The notes beneath the pieces are model-generated. The model saw only the letters and a program-made list of their open reading frames with translations. It made no database searches and was not told where the DNA came from. Positions 15,064 to 23,167 of a DNA stretch of 43,808 nt are shown here, piece by piece. Position 1 is the stretch's first letter. Every line of letters begins with the position of its first letter. A program made the position numbers and the translations under genes. Source of the DNA: Candidatus Rokuibacteriota bacterium (GTDB taxonomy: Bacteria; Methylomirabilota; Methylomirabilia; Rokubacteriales; CSP1-6). The stretch is taken from assembly GCA_003220495.1 (NCBI GenBank), contig QHSP01000113.1, positions 1 through 43,808 of the forward strand, written 5' to 3'.

Positions 15064-15816
15064 CTAGTACCGACTGATGTGCAGATTGACGCCGTGGCTT
15101 GAGCTCGGCTGCACGGTAACCTCGCCGGTACCGCGCAGGACGGAAGTCCCGGCGCGCGTGAAGGCGTCGATCAGCGCCGGAAAATCTTCGGCCAGCATCG
15201 AGAGTGCGACCAGCCCCTCGGTGCCGCCAACTTCCTCGGACGGCACCACCAGCACCGCGCCGCGACCGACCGCCAGCATCGAGCGCGGGCCGCCATTCAT
15301 CGCGACCTCATCGAGGCCGAAGAGCGACCGCAGCACGTCGCTCGCGCGCCTGACGTCGGATGCGCCGATCACGAGGCGCTTGAGCCGGAGCGGCGCCGGC
15401 GCGTCGGCCGCGCTCGCGGACGAGGGCGTGGCCAGCTCCACGAGCACTCCGCAGCACGCCCGCGGATGCACGAACGCGATCTGTCCGGCGAGCCCGGTCC
15501 GCGGCGTCGCGTCGAGCAGCTCGACGCGCATCTCCTTGAGCGAGGTCAGCGTCTTGACGATGTCCGGGGTGTCGAAGCAGAGGTGATGGAGCCCCTCGCC
15601 CCGCCGCGCCAGGAAGCGCCCGATACCCGACGAGGGATCGAGCGGCTCGAGTAGCTCGATCTCGCTCTCGCCGGCTCCGAGCAGCGCCGCGCGCACGTGC
15701 TGGTCGGGGATCGTCGCCTCCTTGATGAGCGGGAGCCCCAAGGTGTCGCGGTAGAAGCGGTAGGCGTCCTCGAGCCGATTCACGACGATGCCGACGTGGT
15801 GAATGCGCCGTATCAC
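15064..15816 (-). CDS. Methylmalonyl-CoA epimerase-like VOC protein with a second VOC half
   Basis: 250 residues. Residues ~1-135 match methylmalonyl-CoA epimerase: IRRIHHVGIVVNRLEDAY, GLHHLCFDTPDI and a FVHPRACCGVLVEL ending that together supply the His/His/Glu metal ligands. The epimerase interconverts (R)- and (S)-methylmalonyl-CoA in propionyl-CoA metabolism. Epimerases are usually ~135-150 residues. Here an extra C-terminal module (~147-250, LKRLVIGASDVRRASDVLRS) looks like another beta-alpha-beta VOC unit without an evident full ligand set. The methylmalonyl-CoA mutase is not nearby, so the substrate is inferred. A GAGGGGG site precedes the ATG. It follows the Nudix gene by 9 nt and is probably cotranscribed. 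Confidence 0.78.
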   Translation of the reverse strand: MIRRIHHVGIVVNRLEDAYRFYRDTLGLPLIKEATIPDQHVRAALLGAGESEIELLEPLDPSSGIGRFLARRGEGLHHLCFDTPDIVKTLTSLKEMRVELLDATPRTGLAGQIAFVHPRACCGVLVELATPSSASAADAPAPLRLKRLVIGASDVRRASDVLRSLFGLDEVAMNGGPRSMLAVGRGAVLVVPSEEVGGTEGLVALSMLAEDFPALIDAFTRAGTSVLRGTGEVTVQPSSSHGVNLHISRY

Positions 15817-15825
15817 GCGTCCCCC

Positions 15826-16284
15826 TCAGCGAATGAACGGCGCGACCTTGCGTGAGGACGCGTCGCGGATACGAACCCGATGATGCTCCAGGAGCGTGGG
15901 CGGCAGCCGCCGCAACGGAAAGTACTCGAGCGCGAGGGTCTCGTCGCAGGTCTGCAGCGACCCGCCGCGCACCGCGCACTCGAAGGACACGCTCACGTAG
16001 TGCCAGACGTTCCCGTCGGGGTAGCGGACGAGCTGGAGCGCCGGCGCCGAGTACACGCCGATCATCCGCCGCACCGCGACGATCAGTCCGGTCTCCTCGT
16101 GCACTTCGCGCGTGACGGCGTCCCGAACCGACTCGCCGATCTCCACCGAGCCGCCGGGCAAGCCCCACTGACCGCCGTCGGAGCGCTGCTGGAGCAGGAG
16201 GCGACCGCGGCGGTCGAAGATGACGGCGGAAACGGCGGGGCGAACTCCGACGGCGCGCGTGGCGTCACGCTCGAGCGTGATCAT
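15826..16284 (-). CDS. Nudix hydrolase
   Basis: 152 residues. A complete Nudix box GX5EX7REUXEEXGU is visible around residues 45-67 (it runs from GSVEIGES through REVHEETGL). The family cleaves nucleoside diphosphates linked to another group and binds Mg or Mn through the Glu cluster. The N-terminal VSAVIFDRRGRLLLQQRSDG and WGLPGG lead into the box as usual. The substrate is unknown. The gene has its own well-formed leaderless-type promoter (16319-16291) and no Shine-Dalgarno, so the ATG at 16284 would be the first codon of the mRNA. It is followed 9 nt later by the epimerase-like gene. Confidence 0.9.
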   Translation of the reverse strand: MITLERDATRAVGVRPAVSAVIFDRRGRLLLQQRSDGGQWGLPGGSVEIGESVRDAVTREVHEETGLIVAVRRMIGVYSAPALQLVRYPDGNVWHYVSVSFECAVRGGSLQTCDETLALEYFPLRRLPPTLLEHHRVRIRDASSRKVAPFIR

Positions 16285-16290
16285 CGGTTC

Positions 16291-16319
16291 ACCCTACCCG
16301 ACGCGGTTGTCCTGCGCAA
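16291..16319 (-). promoter_or_regulatory. Leaderless promoter of the Nudix gene
   Basis: Minus strand TTGCGC (16319-16314), exactly 17 nt, TAGGGT (16296-16291), exactly 6 nt, then ATG 16284, which would be +1. The same layout occurs at imuA and at the 31966 lipoprotein. Confidence 0.55.
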
Positions 16320-16370
16320 TGTTTTGCGGCCCGTCCCGTCCGCGCGGCCACGGCCTACGCGGAGCGGGAA

Positions 16371-17504
16371 TCAGCCCCCGGCGGCGCTGAAGAGCCGCTG
16401 GAACTCCTTCCAGGCCATCGGCGCGCGCGCGCCGATCGTCGCGTTCTCGTCGACGTGGGCGGGAGTCTTCATGCCGACGAGCGCCGTGCCGACGCCGGGC
16501 GTCGAGCGCACGAACTGGATCGCCCGCTGCGCGTCGGTGGTGAATCCCGGGATGAACTCCGCCATCACCGGCGGCAGCCGCATGAGCTGGCCCTGATGGA
16601 GCGAGGCCGCGGCCATCACGGAAACACCGAGCTCTCGCGCCGCCTCGAGCACGGGGACCATGCGGTCCTTCACGCGCTGATTGGCTCGCGTGAAGGCTTC
16701 GGTCATCCCGAGGTTGTACGGCAGCTGGATCACCTTGAAGTGGTGATCGGCTCCGCCGACGTCCCGGGCGGCCTCGACGAGCTCCGGGAGCGACAGATAG
16801 CCGGGGTCGCTCGGATCCACGCGATAGCCGGTCCAGGTCGCGGTCCCGTACCGCGCGATGCTCCCGGCGGCGACCGCTTCCTCGAGCGCGCCGAACGCCG
16901 CGCGCACGCGGGTCATGAACTCGGGGCGATCGACCTCGCCGAGCTGCGTCTCGGGATTGTGGACATAGTAGACGTCCAGGGTCTCGAGCCCGAGATTGGC
17001 GCGGCTGCGGTCGATCTGATCGCGCAGGTAACGCGGGGTCATACAGTGGGCGCCCTTGGCCACCTCCCCCGGCTTGACGATCCCCGTCTCGACGTATGTC
17101 GACGCGAAGTACGCGCGCGGATCGCGCGGCACCGCGCCGTCGAACGGAATGAACCCGCCCTTGGTCGCCACGATGACCTCGTCCCGCTGGACCACGGCCC
17201 GGCCGATCGCAGCGCCGAGCGCGGTCCTGATCGCGCGCTCGCTGCGCTGATGACGGTAGTTCACCGCGGTGTCGAGCACGTTGAAGCCGAGCTCCAGGGC
17301 TCGGACGATCGCGTCTTGATAGAGGACGTCCGTCGCGCCGTCCTCGGGGCCGAGATAGGTGCCGAGCCCGAGCGTCGAGGCCGACGCGCCACCGGCGAGC
17401 TCGCGGAAGTGGCCGGCCACCACGCGCCCGGCGACCTTCTCGCCGTAGCGCCGCGTCCCCTCGACTGTCGCGCGGCCCGGGAGCAAGGTACCGGCGGGCG
17501 TCAT
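16371..17504 (-). CDS. Aldo/keto reductase
   Basis: 377 residues. A TIM-barrel NADPH-dependent oxidoreductase: LGLGTYLG near the N-terminus, then LGFNVLDTAVNYRHQRSE with the catalytic Asp and Tyr, VIVATKGGF with the catalytic Lys, LDVYYVHNPE with the His position of the tetrad, and a C-terminal VGMKTPAHVDEN cofactor loop. It acts on an unknown aldehyde or ketone; the long insert after the Lys strand (~140-190) is typical of the larger bacterial subgroup. The ATG at 17504 overlaps the stop of the CopC-like gene by 4 nt (ATGA). An in-frame ATG at 17579 lies inside that gene and is unlikely. Confidence 0.88.
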   Translation of the reverse strand: MTPAGTLLPGRATVEGTRRYGEKVAGRVVAGHFRELAGGASASTLGLGTYLGPEDGATDVLYQDAIVRALELGFNVLDTAVNYRHQRSERAIRTALGAAIGRAVVQRDEVIVATKGGFIPFDGAVPRDPRAYFASTYVETGIVKPGEVAKGAHCMTPRYLRDQIDRSRANLGLETLDVYYVHNPETQLGEVDRPEFMTRVRAAFGALEEAVAAGSIARYGTATWTGYRVDPSDPGYLSLPELVEAARDVGGADHHFKVIQLPYNLGMTEAFTRANQRVKDRMVPVLEAARELGVSVMAAASLHQGQLMRLPPVMAEFIPGFTTDAQRAIQFVRSTPGVGTALVGMKTPAHVDENATIGARAPMAWKEFQRLFSAAGG

Positions 17505-17875
17505 CGCACGGCCTGAGGCGCGACCCGGAACGAGAAACGGCCACTCACGATGTGGCCATCGGTCGACAGCACCTGCCACTCGACGCGCCAGGCACCGGGC
17601 GCCAGGGCGGGGACCGTCGCGGTCAGACGATCGGCCGCGCCGTCACCCACCCGCATGGTGGCCGGCCGCGGCGCGCCGCGCTCGTCGAGGACGCGAATGG
17701 TGGAGAGGTTCTTCTCGATGCGGTTGTTGAAGCGCAGCGAGATTTGCGGCGGCCCCTCGCTCAGGGTCGCGCCCGCGGCGGGGGACGACTCGAGAAGGAG
17801 TGAGTGCGCGTCGGCGTTCGCCGTCAGCAGCAGCACGAGCATGGCGGCGGCGACACCAGAAGCGGCGCGGGTCAG
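17501..17875 (-). CDS. CopC-like copper-binding periplasmic protein
   Basis: ~124 residues. After a signal peptide ending ...NADA, the mature protein would begin with His-Ser, as in CopC-type proteins whose N-terminal His binds copper. The fold signature follows: ESSPAAGATLSEGPPQISLRF, then VEWQVLSTDGHIVSGRFSF with the second conserved His (DGH). Start choice: the ATG at 17842 leaves only 12 residues and no basic region. A CTG at 17875, overlapping the upstream TGA (CTGA), gives a normal signal peptide (LTRAASGVAAAMLVLLLTAN). I report the CTG, with 17842 as fallback. No copD-like gene is adjacent, so copper export, storage or delivery is open. Confidence 0.75.
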   Translation of the reverse strand: MTRAASGVAAAMLVLLLTANADAHSLLLESSPAAGATLSEGPPQISLRFNNRIEKNLSTIRVLDERGAPRPATMRVGDGAADRLTATVPALAPGAWRVEWQVLSTDGHIVSGRFSFRVAPQAVR

Positions 17876-18909
17876 CGCCAGTCGTCGAGCACGAGGTCCG
17901 AGGGGTCCTCGTAGTCCTCCTGCTTGCCGCGCTGCATCCGGATCATGGTGAAGTCGATCTGATATCCGCATTGGATGAGGACGTTGTACGCGGTCCAGTA
18001 GCGAGCATACACGGGGAGGATCACCCGTTGCACGCCCAGCTCCTGGCCGAGTCCCTCGATGATCGTGACGAACTGCTCGAGGTGCTCCGGCTTCTTCTGC
18101 GGCGGATCGATGGCGAGGAACTTCACGTACAGGGAGCCGGCCGGCGCCTCGCTGACGCCGGGCGAGTGGCAGATCGCGAAGCCGATGACGTCGCGGCCGC
18201 GCTCGAGCAAGAGCGTGTCGCCGAGCGCCAGGCCGTCGACGATCTCGATCTCCTTCGCGAGGTCCATGCCCCGGTACACCGCGTTGGTGATCCGGTGGAT
18301 CCGCACGAGCGCGGCCTTCTTCTTCGCCTCCTCGAGCGTCGAGAAGCGGCGCGCTGTCACCGGCGTCTTCACCCCGGCCTTCGCCAGCGTCGAGACGCGG
18401 GCCGGGCCGCGGTCGATCGCCCGGCTCATGACCGCGGTCAGGTGCTTGGGCCGGTAGCCGAACTTGTGGTAGAGGTACAGGTGCTTCGGGCTCGTGGGAT
18501 ACGTCACGCAGCCGTGGAGCGTCGCCTTGTTCTCGTCGAAGAAGTCCTGCGCCGCCCGGATCAGCTGCTGCCCGATCGTTTGATTGTGATAGTTCGTGAG
18601 CACCGCGACCGGGCCGAGCACGCCGACGGTGCCCCAGGTGACGGCGAGCACGGCGCCCACGATCTTCGAGCTGTCCTCCTCGGCGACGAAGCAGCCCCAC
18701 GGCTCCATGAGCCAGCGATGGTGGACGTACTGCGCGCCGCCGAACGCCTGGCGCGGGCGCGTCCCGAGCTGGCGCTCGAGGAAATCGCCGAAGGTCTGCT
18801 CCATGACGTCGCGGACCTTCGCCAGGTCGCCCTTCCGCACCCGACGGATTTGAACTTTGGGGAGCCGGCCCTGAGGGTCGAGCCCGGCGCGATCGACCGT
18901 GGCCCTCAC
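17872..18909 (-). CDS. GNAT-family acyltransferase-like protein (tandem)
   Basis: 345 residues from GTG 18909, which overlaps the stop of the preceding dehydrogenase gene by 4 nt (GTGA). The N-terminal half carries GNAT features: VQIRRVRKGDLAKVRDVMEQ, then VGAVLAVTWGTVGVLGPVAV, NQTIGQQLIRAAQDFF in place of the Q/RxxGxG/A acetyl-CoA loop, and LYLYHKFGYRP. The C-terminal half (~230-345) repeats a degenerate version (VKFLAIDPPQKKPEHLEQF, then a region ending in ARYWTAYNVLIQCGYQ). The acceptor substrate is unknown. No partner suggests it directly; it lies between a reductase and a CopC-like gene in an operon of overlapping genes. Confidence 0.8.
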   Translation of the reverse strand: MRATVDRAGLDPQGRLPKVQIRRVRKGDLAKVRDVMEQTFGDFLERQLGTRPRQAFGGAQYVHHRWLMEPWGCFVAEEDSSKIVGAVLAVTWGTVGVLGPVAVLTNYHNQTIGQQLIRAAQDFFDENKATLHGCVTYPTSPKHLYLYHKFGYRPKHLTAVMSRAIDRGPARVSTLAKAGVKTPVTARRFSTLEEAKKKAALVRIHRITNAVYRGMDLAKEIEIVDGLALGDTLLLERGRDVIGFAICHSPGVSEAPAGSLYVKFLAIDPPQKKPEHLEQFVTIIEGLGQELGVQRVILPVYARYWTAYNVLIQCGYQIDFTMIRMQRGKQEDYEDPSDLVLDDWR

Positions 18910-19790
18910 CGAGAGAGGCCCGCGAGATCTTCCAGCAGGGTGATCACGCCCGAGTGATCGAATCCCCCGCGCCCCTTCACACGGAGCGCACTGAACAATT
19001 CCTGAACTACGGCCGTCGCCGGCAATGGCACGCCGAGGGCACGGGCGGATTCCATGATCAATCCGAGATCCTTGTAGTGCAGGTCGATCTTGAAGCCCGG
19101 GTTGTACGTATCGGCCAGGTAGTTCGGCTTCTTCTGATCGAGGCACCTCGAGCCGGCGAGCCCGCCGGCGAGCGCGGTCAGGGTGAGCTCGCGGTCGAGC
19201 CCCGCTTTCTTCGCCAGGGTCAGCGCCTCGCCGAGCGCGGTCAGGTTGACGGCCACGATGATCTGGTTCGCGAGCTTCGTGAAACCACCGGCGCCGAGCG
19301 GCCCGAGGTGGGTGATCGTCTTGCCCATCGCCTGGAAGATCGGCAGGACCTGATCGAAGACCCCCTTGTCGCCGCCGACCATGATCGAGAGCACGCCGTC
19401 GGTCGCGCCCTTCTCGCCGCCGGACACGGGCGCGTCGAGCATCTTCACGGATTTCTCGGCGAGCGCCGCGCCGATCTTCTGCGAGACGAGCGGGGAGATC
19501 GTGGACATGTCCAGGAGGACGAGGCCCGGCCGCGCTCCCTCGATCACACCATCACGGCCAAGCACGACCTGCTCGACGTCGGGCGAATTGGGCAGCATCG
19601 TGATCAGGACGTCCGACTGTGCGGCCACATCGCGCGGTGAGGTGCCGACTTTTGCGCCGGTTCTGGCGATCTCGTCGACGGGTCCCCGGCTCCGGCTGTG
19701 GACGACCAGGGGGTAGCCCGCCTTCAATAGATTTCGGGCCATCGGGCGTCCCATAATACCAAGTCCAATAAAACCAATCACTTGCGCCAT
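18906..19790 (-). CDS. 3-hydroxyisobutyrate dehydrogenase / tartronate semialdehyde reductase-like
   Basis: 294 residues. The N-terminal Rossmann domain starts IGFIGLGIMGRPMARNLLKAG (GxGxxG). The family motifs are all present: LDAPVSGGEKGA (substrate site), GAGGFTKLANQIIVA with the catalytic Lys, then an all-helical C-domain (KIDLHYKDLGLIMESARALG). Family enzymes reduce or oxidise short beta-hydroxyacids with NAD(P). Which substrate is unresolved; the pattern is close to 2-hydroxy-3-oxopropionate reductase. The ATG at 19790 has GGGGG upstream; an ATG at 19835 would add an unconserved leader. It starts an operon continuing into GNAT, CopC-like and aldo/keto reductase genes. A second member lies at 23996. 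Confidence 0.87.
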   Translation of the reverse strand: MAQVIGFIGLGIMGRPMARNLLKAGYPLVVHSRSRGPVDEIARTGAKVGTSPRDVAAQSDVLITMLPNSPDVEQVVLGRDGVIEGARPGLVLLDMSTISPLVSQKIGAALAEKSVKMLDAPVSGGEKGATDGVLSIMVGGDKGVFDQVLPIFQAMGKTITHLGPLGAGGFTKLANQIIVAVNLTALGEALTLAKKAGLDRELTLTALAGGLAGSRCLDQKKPNYLADTYNPGFKIDLHYKDLGLIMESARALGVPLPATAVVQELFSALRVKGRGGFDHSGVITLLEDLAGLSR

Positions 19791-19825
19791 AGGACCCCCG
19801 TGATCCGTGTCGGAAGAAGTGATAA

Positions 19826-19855
19826 CAAATAGCACACCGATGCGAAGACGGTCAA
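19826..19855 (-). promoter_or_regulatory. Candidate promoter of the 19790 operon
   Basis: Minus strand TTGACC (19855-19850, five of six), 18 nt, TATTTG (19831-19826, weak -10). It leaves a ~29-nt leader with the GGGGG ribosome site, in the 105-nt gap after the AOR gene. Confidence 0.4.
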
Positions 19856-19895
19856 GAGATGACCGCTCGGAGGGTCCTGCGCGCGCGTTACCAGC

Positions 19896-21845
19896 CTACG
19901 ACTTCTTACCCCAGAGGTCCTTCGAAAGCCAGTCCAGACCGAGCTCTTTGAGGGTCTTCGGCCAGGGTTTGCCGGTCTTGCGGTCGAAGCCGACCTCGGC
20001 GTACCAGGTGTCGAGCATCTTTTCCCACTGCGCCCGGATAGCCTGCCCCTTCGCGGGGCCGTCCACCGGGGTCGAGCCATAACGCGCCGATGGATATTCC
20101 GTGGCGCCGGTGTGCCCACAGCGGAGCGCGGTCGCGCGGTTGACGCTGGCGGTGCGCTTTCCGAAGCGGAGCGCCTCCTCGACCGTGAAGGTCCAGCCGG
20201 TCGCCGCCGAGACGGCGCGGCAGATGTTCTCGAGCCGGGTCCGCGACGTGAAGATGCAGATGCCGAGCGAGTCTTCGAAGCTCCGTCGGCCGCGCAGCCC
20301 GGCGACGTACTTGGCGACTTGCTCGCCGTCGAAGGGATTGATCCGCGCGGGCTGGCCGATCTCCGTCGGGTGCACGGGGTTGCCCGTCTCCATCGTCGCG
20401 GTGGACGAGGTGCACGTGTCGAGCATCTCCTCCCACCGCGCGCGGTGATCGTGGCCGCGCGGCGTCGCGCCCTTCTCGATGTAGATCGCGCAATCCTTGG
20501 CGGGGCCGCCGAGCTTCTCGGCGGCGCGCTTGACACCCTCGGCGAGGACATCGCCGAACCCTTCGCGCCGCGACACCATCTGCAGGAGACGATGCGCGCC
20601 CTTGATGTCGCCCCACTTGAGCTCGAAGCCGAGCTGCTCGCGGGTGATGTAGCCCTTCTCCTGGCACTCCATGACCCAGCCGCAGAGCCAGCCCCACTCG
20701 TTGACGTCGACACACGCCTTGTCGCACTCGGTATTGAGCCAGGCCACGCCGTCGCGGTCGGCGGCGCCGATCGCCCAGCCGCATCCGGACCAGCCCTCGT
20801 ACTCGGGCTCGTCGACGATCTGTCCCTTCTTGTCGCCGTGACGGATCACCGACATGTGGCAGTGGTGCATGCCGCAGGCGTTGCACTGGTGACCGCGGTG
20901 GTCGAAGTTCTCGCGGAGCTTTGGCGCCTCCCACGCGGCCATGTCGGCGCCCGCGACGTTCGCGGTCAGGTTGGTCGTGTAGTTCTTGATCGGCAAGGCG
21001 CCCATCTTCGAGAGGTTCACGACACCCGGCAGGGTGCCGTACTCGTAGAGCGAGCGCGCCGAGGCGTCGGTCTGCAGATCGTGCGACATGTCCTCGGCTG
21101 CCTGCATCAAGCCCCGCGGATCGGCGGCGCGCAGCGCCTTCGTGCCCTTGACGATCGCCACGGCCTTCAGCCGCTTCTTGCCCATCGCCGCGCCGCAGCC
21201 GTTCTTGGACGCGACGTGGCCGAAATCACCCTGGATGGCGGCGAACTTCACGAGATTTTCGCCGGCGGGACCGATCGAGTAGACCGAGAGCTGGTGACCG
21301 GCGAGCCCGGTCTCGCGATAGAGCGCGTTCTGAGTTTCCCACGTGTCCAGGCCGATCAGCGACTTGGCCTCGCGAAGCTCGATGACGTCGTCGTTGATGT
21401 AGAGGTAGACCCAGTCCTTCGACTGGCCCTGGACGATGATCGCGTCGTACCCGCAATATTTCAGATTCGTGCCGAAGAATCCGTTGGCCTGCGTCGAGGT
21501 CGGGCCGTTGGTGCCCGGGCCGATGGTGCAGACGGTGAGGCCGCCGGTGCCCCATACCGGAAGACCCGCGAGCGGCCCCGTCCCCAGCACGAGCCGGTTG
21601 TCGGGATGGTCCCACGCGACGTTCTTCTTGCCGTCCTTCGTCGCGGTCTCGCGATAGAGGATCATCGCGCCGAGGCCGACGCCGCCGAGCTCGGCGCGCA
21701 TCCGGTCCGGGCCCCACGGCTCGGCCCAGCACTTCCGCCGCGTGAGGTCGACGCGCAAAAGGTTGCCGGCGAAGGCGCCGGGGCGCGCGGTCGTGGCGGT
21801 CTTCGTCTTGGATTGCTTCGGCGCGGTCGCGGCTACTGGAGTCAT
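19896..21845 (-). CDS. aorB: Tungsten aldehyde:ferredoxin oxidoreductase catalytic subunit
   Basis: 649 residues. The N-terminal AFOR domain begins GNLLRVDLTRRKC, with VGLGAMILYRE, LVLGTGPLAGLPV and TSTQANGFFG lining the bis-pterin site. GHVASKNGCGAAMGKKRLKA is the conserved cofactor region. The Fe-S ligands appear as Cys321, Cys324 and Cys329 (CNACGMHHC) plus Cys530 in DSLGICIF; the C-x2-C-x4-C spacing differs from the common C-x2-C-x3-C. The family oxidises aldehydes to acids, or reduces acids, with a W-bispterin cofactor. The ATG overlaps the stop of the FAD protein gene by 4 nt. Together with the polyferredoxin and FAD protein it resembles the three-part AorABC complex of Aromatoleum. The symbol is by analogy. 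Confidence 0.88.
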   Translation of the reverse strand: MTPVAATAPKQSKTKTATTARPGAFAGNLLRVDLTRRKCWAEPWGPDRMRAELGGVGLGAMILYRETATKDGKKNVAWDHPDNRLVLGTGPLAGLPVWGTGGLTVCTIGPGTNGPTSTQANGFFGTNLKYCGYDAIIVQGQSKDWVYLYINDDVIELREAKSLIGLDTWETQNALYRETGLAGHQLSVYSIGPAGENLVKFAAIQGDFGHVASKNGCGAAMGKKRLKAVAIVKGTKALRAADPRGLMQAAEDMSHDLQTDASARSLYEYGTLPGVVNLSKMGALPIKNYTTNLTANVAGADMAAWEAPKLRENFDHRGHQCNACGMHHCHMSVIRHGDKKGQIVDEPEYEGWSGCGWAIGAADRDGVAWLNTECDKACVDVNEWGWLCGWVMECQEKGYITREQLGFELKWGDIKGAHRLLQMVSRREGFGDVLAEGVKRAAEKLGGPAKDCAIYIEKGATPRGHDHRARWEEMLDTCTSSTATMETGNPVHPTEIGQPARINPFDGEQVAKYVAGLRGRRSFEDSLGICIFTSRTRLENICRAVSAATGWTFTVEEALRFGKRTASVNRATALRCGHTGATEYPSARYGSTPVDGPAKGQAIRAQWEKMLDTWYAEVGFDRKTGKPWPKTLKELGLDWLSKDLWGKKS

Positions 21846-23167
21846 ACGGCCACCGGGCTTTCCCCGGGCGCCTTCGACGGGCGTCCCAGGATGGTTTCGG
21901 GAAGCAAGCTGCTGGTCGTCTTGGTCGCGATGAACGCGGGCTTGATGTCGAACGGATTCTTCTTCAAATGCGCTTTCCAGGGGCCGAGCGAGACGCCGGA
22001 CTGCACGAGCCCCTTGAGCATGCCGACGTCGTTGCTCGTCCAGATGTCGCTCGACGGGCCGAGGATGATCGCGCCCGTCAGGCGATCGCCACGCCAGAGG
22101 AGCTTGCGATACGCCGGCCGGTCGGGCTTGACCCCATTTGCGGCCTCGGCCTTCGCGTCGTCCCAGGCGCCGAACGACGCGACGTCGAGATGGCAGACCT
22201 CGACGATGTTGATGATGAGGCTCCCGCGGTAGCGCACGTCCTTGCCGGCCATGTTGGCGCCGACGATGCGGCCGTGCTCCTGCGCCGTGGGCTCGATGGC
22301 GTGGACCGCGTTGGCCTGCGAGATCAGGTCGCGGCCTTCGGCGACGTCGCCGGCCGCGTAGACGTTCGGGACGCTCGAGCGAAGGTGATCGTCGACGACG
22401 ACGCCCTGGTTGATCTTCACATCCGAGCCCTTGAGCCAGTCGAGGTTCGTCCGGATGCCGGTCGCCATGATCACGACGTCGGCGACCAGGTCGCCGCCCG
22501 CGGCCATCTTGAGCCGGCGCCGACCTTTCACGTCGTCGATGCGGGTGAGCTTGGCTCCCGTGCGCACCGCGACCCCGTTCTGCTCGAGCCATGTCTGGAC
22601 GAGTCCGGCGCCCGTGTCGTCGATCATCCGCGGCAGGATACGCGGAGCCACTTCCACGATCGTCAGCTTGGCGCCGAGCGACAGGATGGAGTTGAGGATC
22701 GTGAACGCGATGAAGCCCGCTCCGACCATGACCACGTGGCTGCCCGGCTGGATCTGCGCCAGCACGCCGCGGGCCTGATCGAGGGTCCAGAAGGAGTGGA
22801 CCCCCGGTCCGTCAGCGCCCGGAACCGGCGCGCGGACGGCCGACGAGCCCGTCGCGATCAGGCAGTCGTCGTACTCGACCTTCGTGCCATCGTCGAGGGT
22901 GCACACGTTCGCCTTCGTATCGAGCGCGGTCGCGCGCTTGCCCAGCTGCGTCGTGGTCCCCCAGTCGGCCAGCACCCTCGCGGTCGCGGTGAACACGTGC
23001 GATTCGGCGATCGAGCGGTCGAGGTAGTACGGCAGGACCATCCGCGAGTACGGTTTCTCCGCGCTCACCAGCGTGATCGTCGACCGCTCGCTCTCCTCCT
23101 CGCGGATCGTCCGGATCGCGTTCATCCCCGCGGTGCCGCCCCCGATGATCAGGTGTCGGCGGGCCAT
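21842..23167 (-). CDS. aorC: FAD-dependent NAD(P)H oxidoreductase subunit of the AOR complex
   Basis: 441 residues. It has two dinucleotide-binding regions: FAD at HLIIGGGTAGMNAIRTI and NAD(P) at VVMVGAGFIAFTILNSI. CLIATGSSAV and the late VYAAGDVAEG FAD motif are also present, and the fold matches pyridine nucleotide-disulfide oxidoreductase class proteins such as rubredoxin/nitrite-reductase-type NADH oxidoreductases. No redox-active CxxxxC is seen, so a disulfide reductase is unlikely. In AorABC-type systems the FAD subunit passes electrons between the ferredoxin subunit and NAD. Its ATG shares one base with the stop of the ferredoxin gene (TGATG), and its stop overlaps the AOR start: tight coupling in stoichiometric expression. 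The symbol is by analogy. Confidence 0.85.
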   Translation of the reverse strand: MARRHLIIGGGTAGMNAIRTIREEESERSTITLVSAEKPYSRMVLPYYLDRSIAESHVFTATARVLADWGTTTQLGKRATALDTKANVCTLDDGTKVEYDDCLIATGSSAVRAPVPGADGPGVHSFWTLDQARGVLAQIQPGSHVVMVGAGFIAFTILNSILSLGAKLTIVEVAPRILPRMIDDTGAGLVQTWLEQNGVAVRTGAKLTRIDDVKGRRRLKMAAGGDLVADVVIMATGIRTNLDWLKGSDVKINQGVVVDDHLRSSVPNVYAAGDVAEGRDLISQANAVHAIEPTAQEHGRIVGANMAGKDVRYRGSLIINIVEVCHLDVASFGAWDDAKAEAANGVKPDRPAYRKLLWRGDRLTGAIILGPSSDIWTSNDVGMLKGLVQSGVSLGPWKAHLKKNPFDIKPAFIATKTTSSLLPETILGRPSKAPGESPVAV

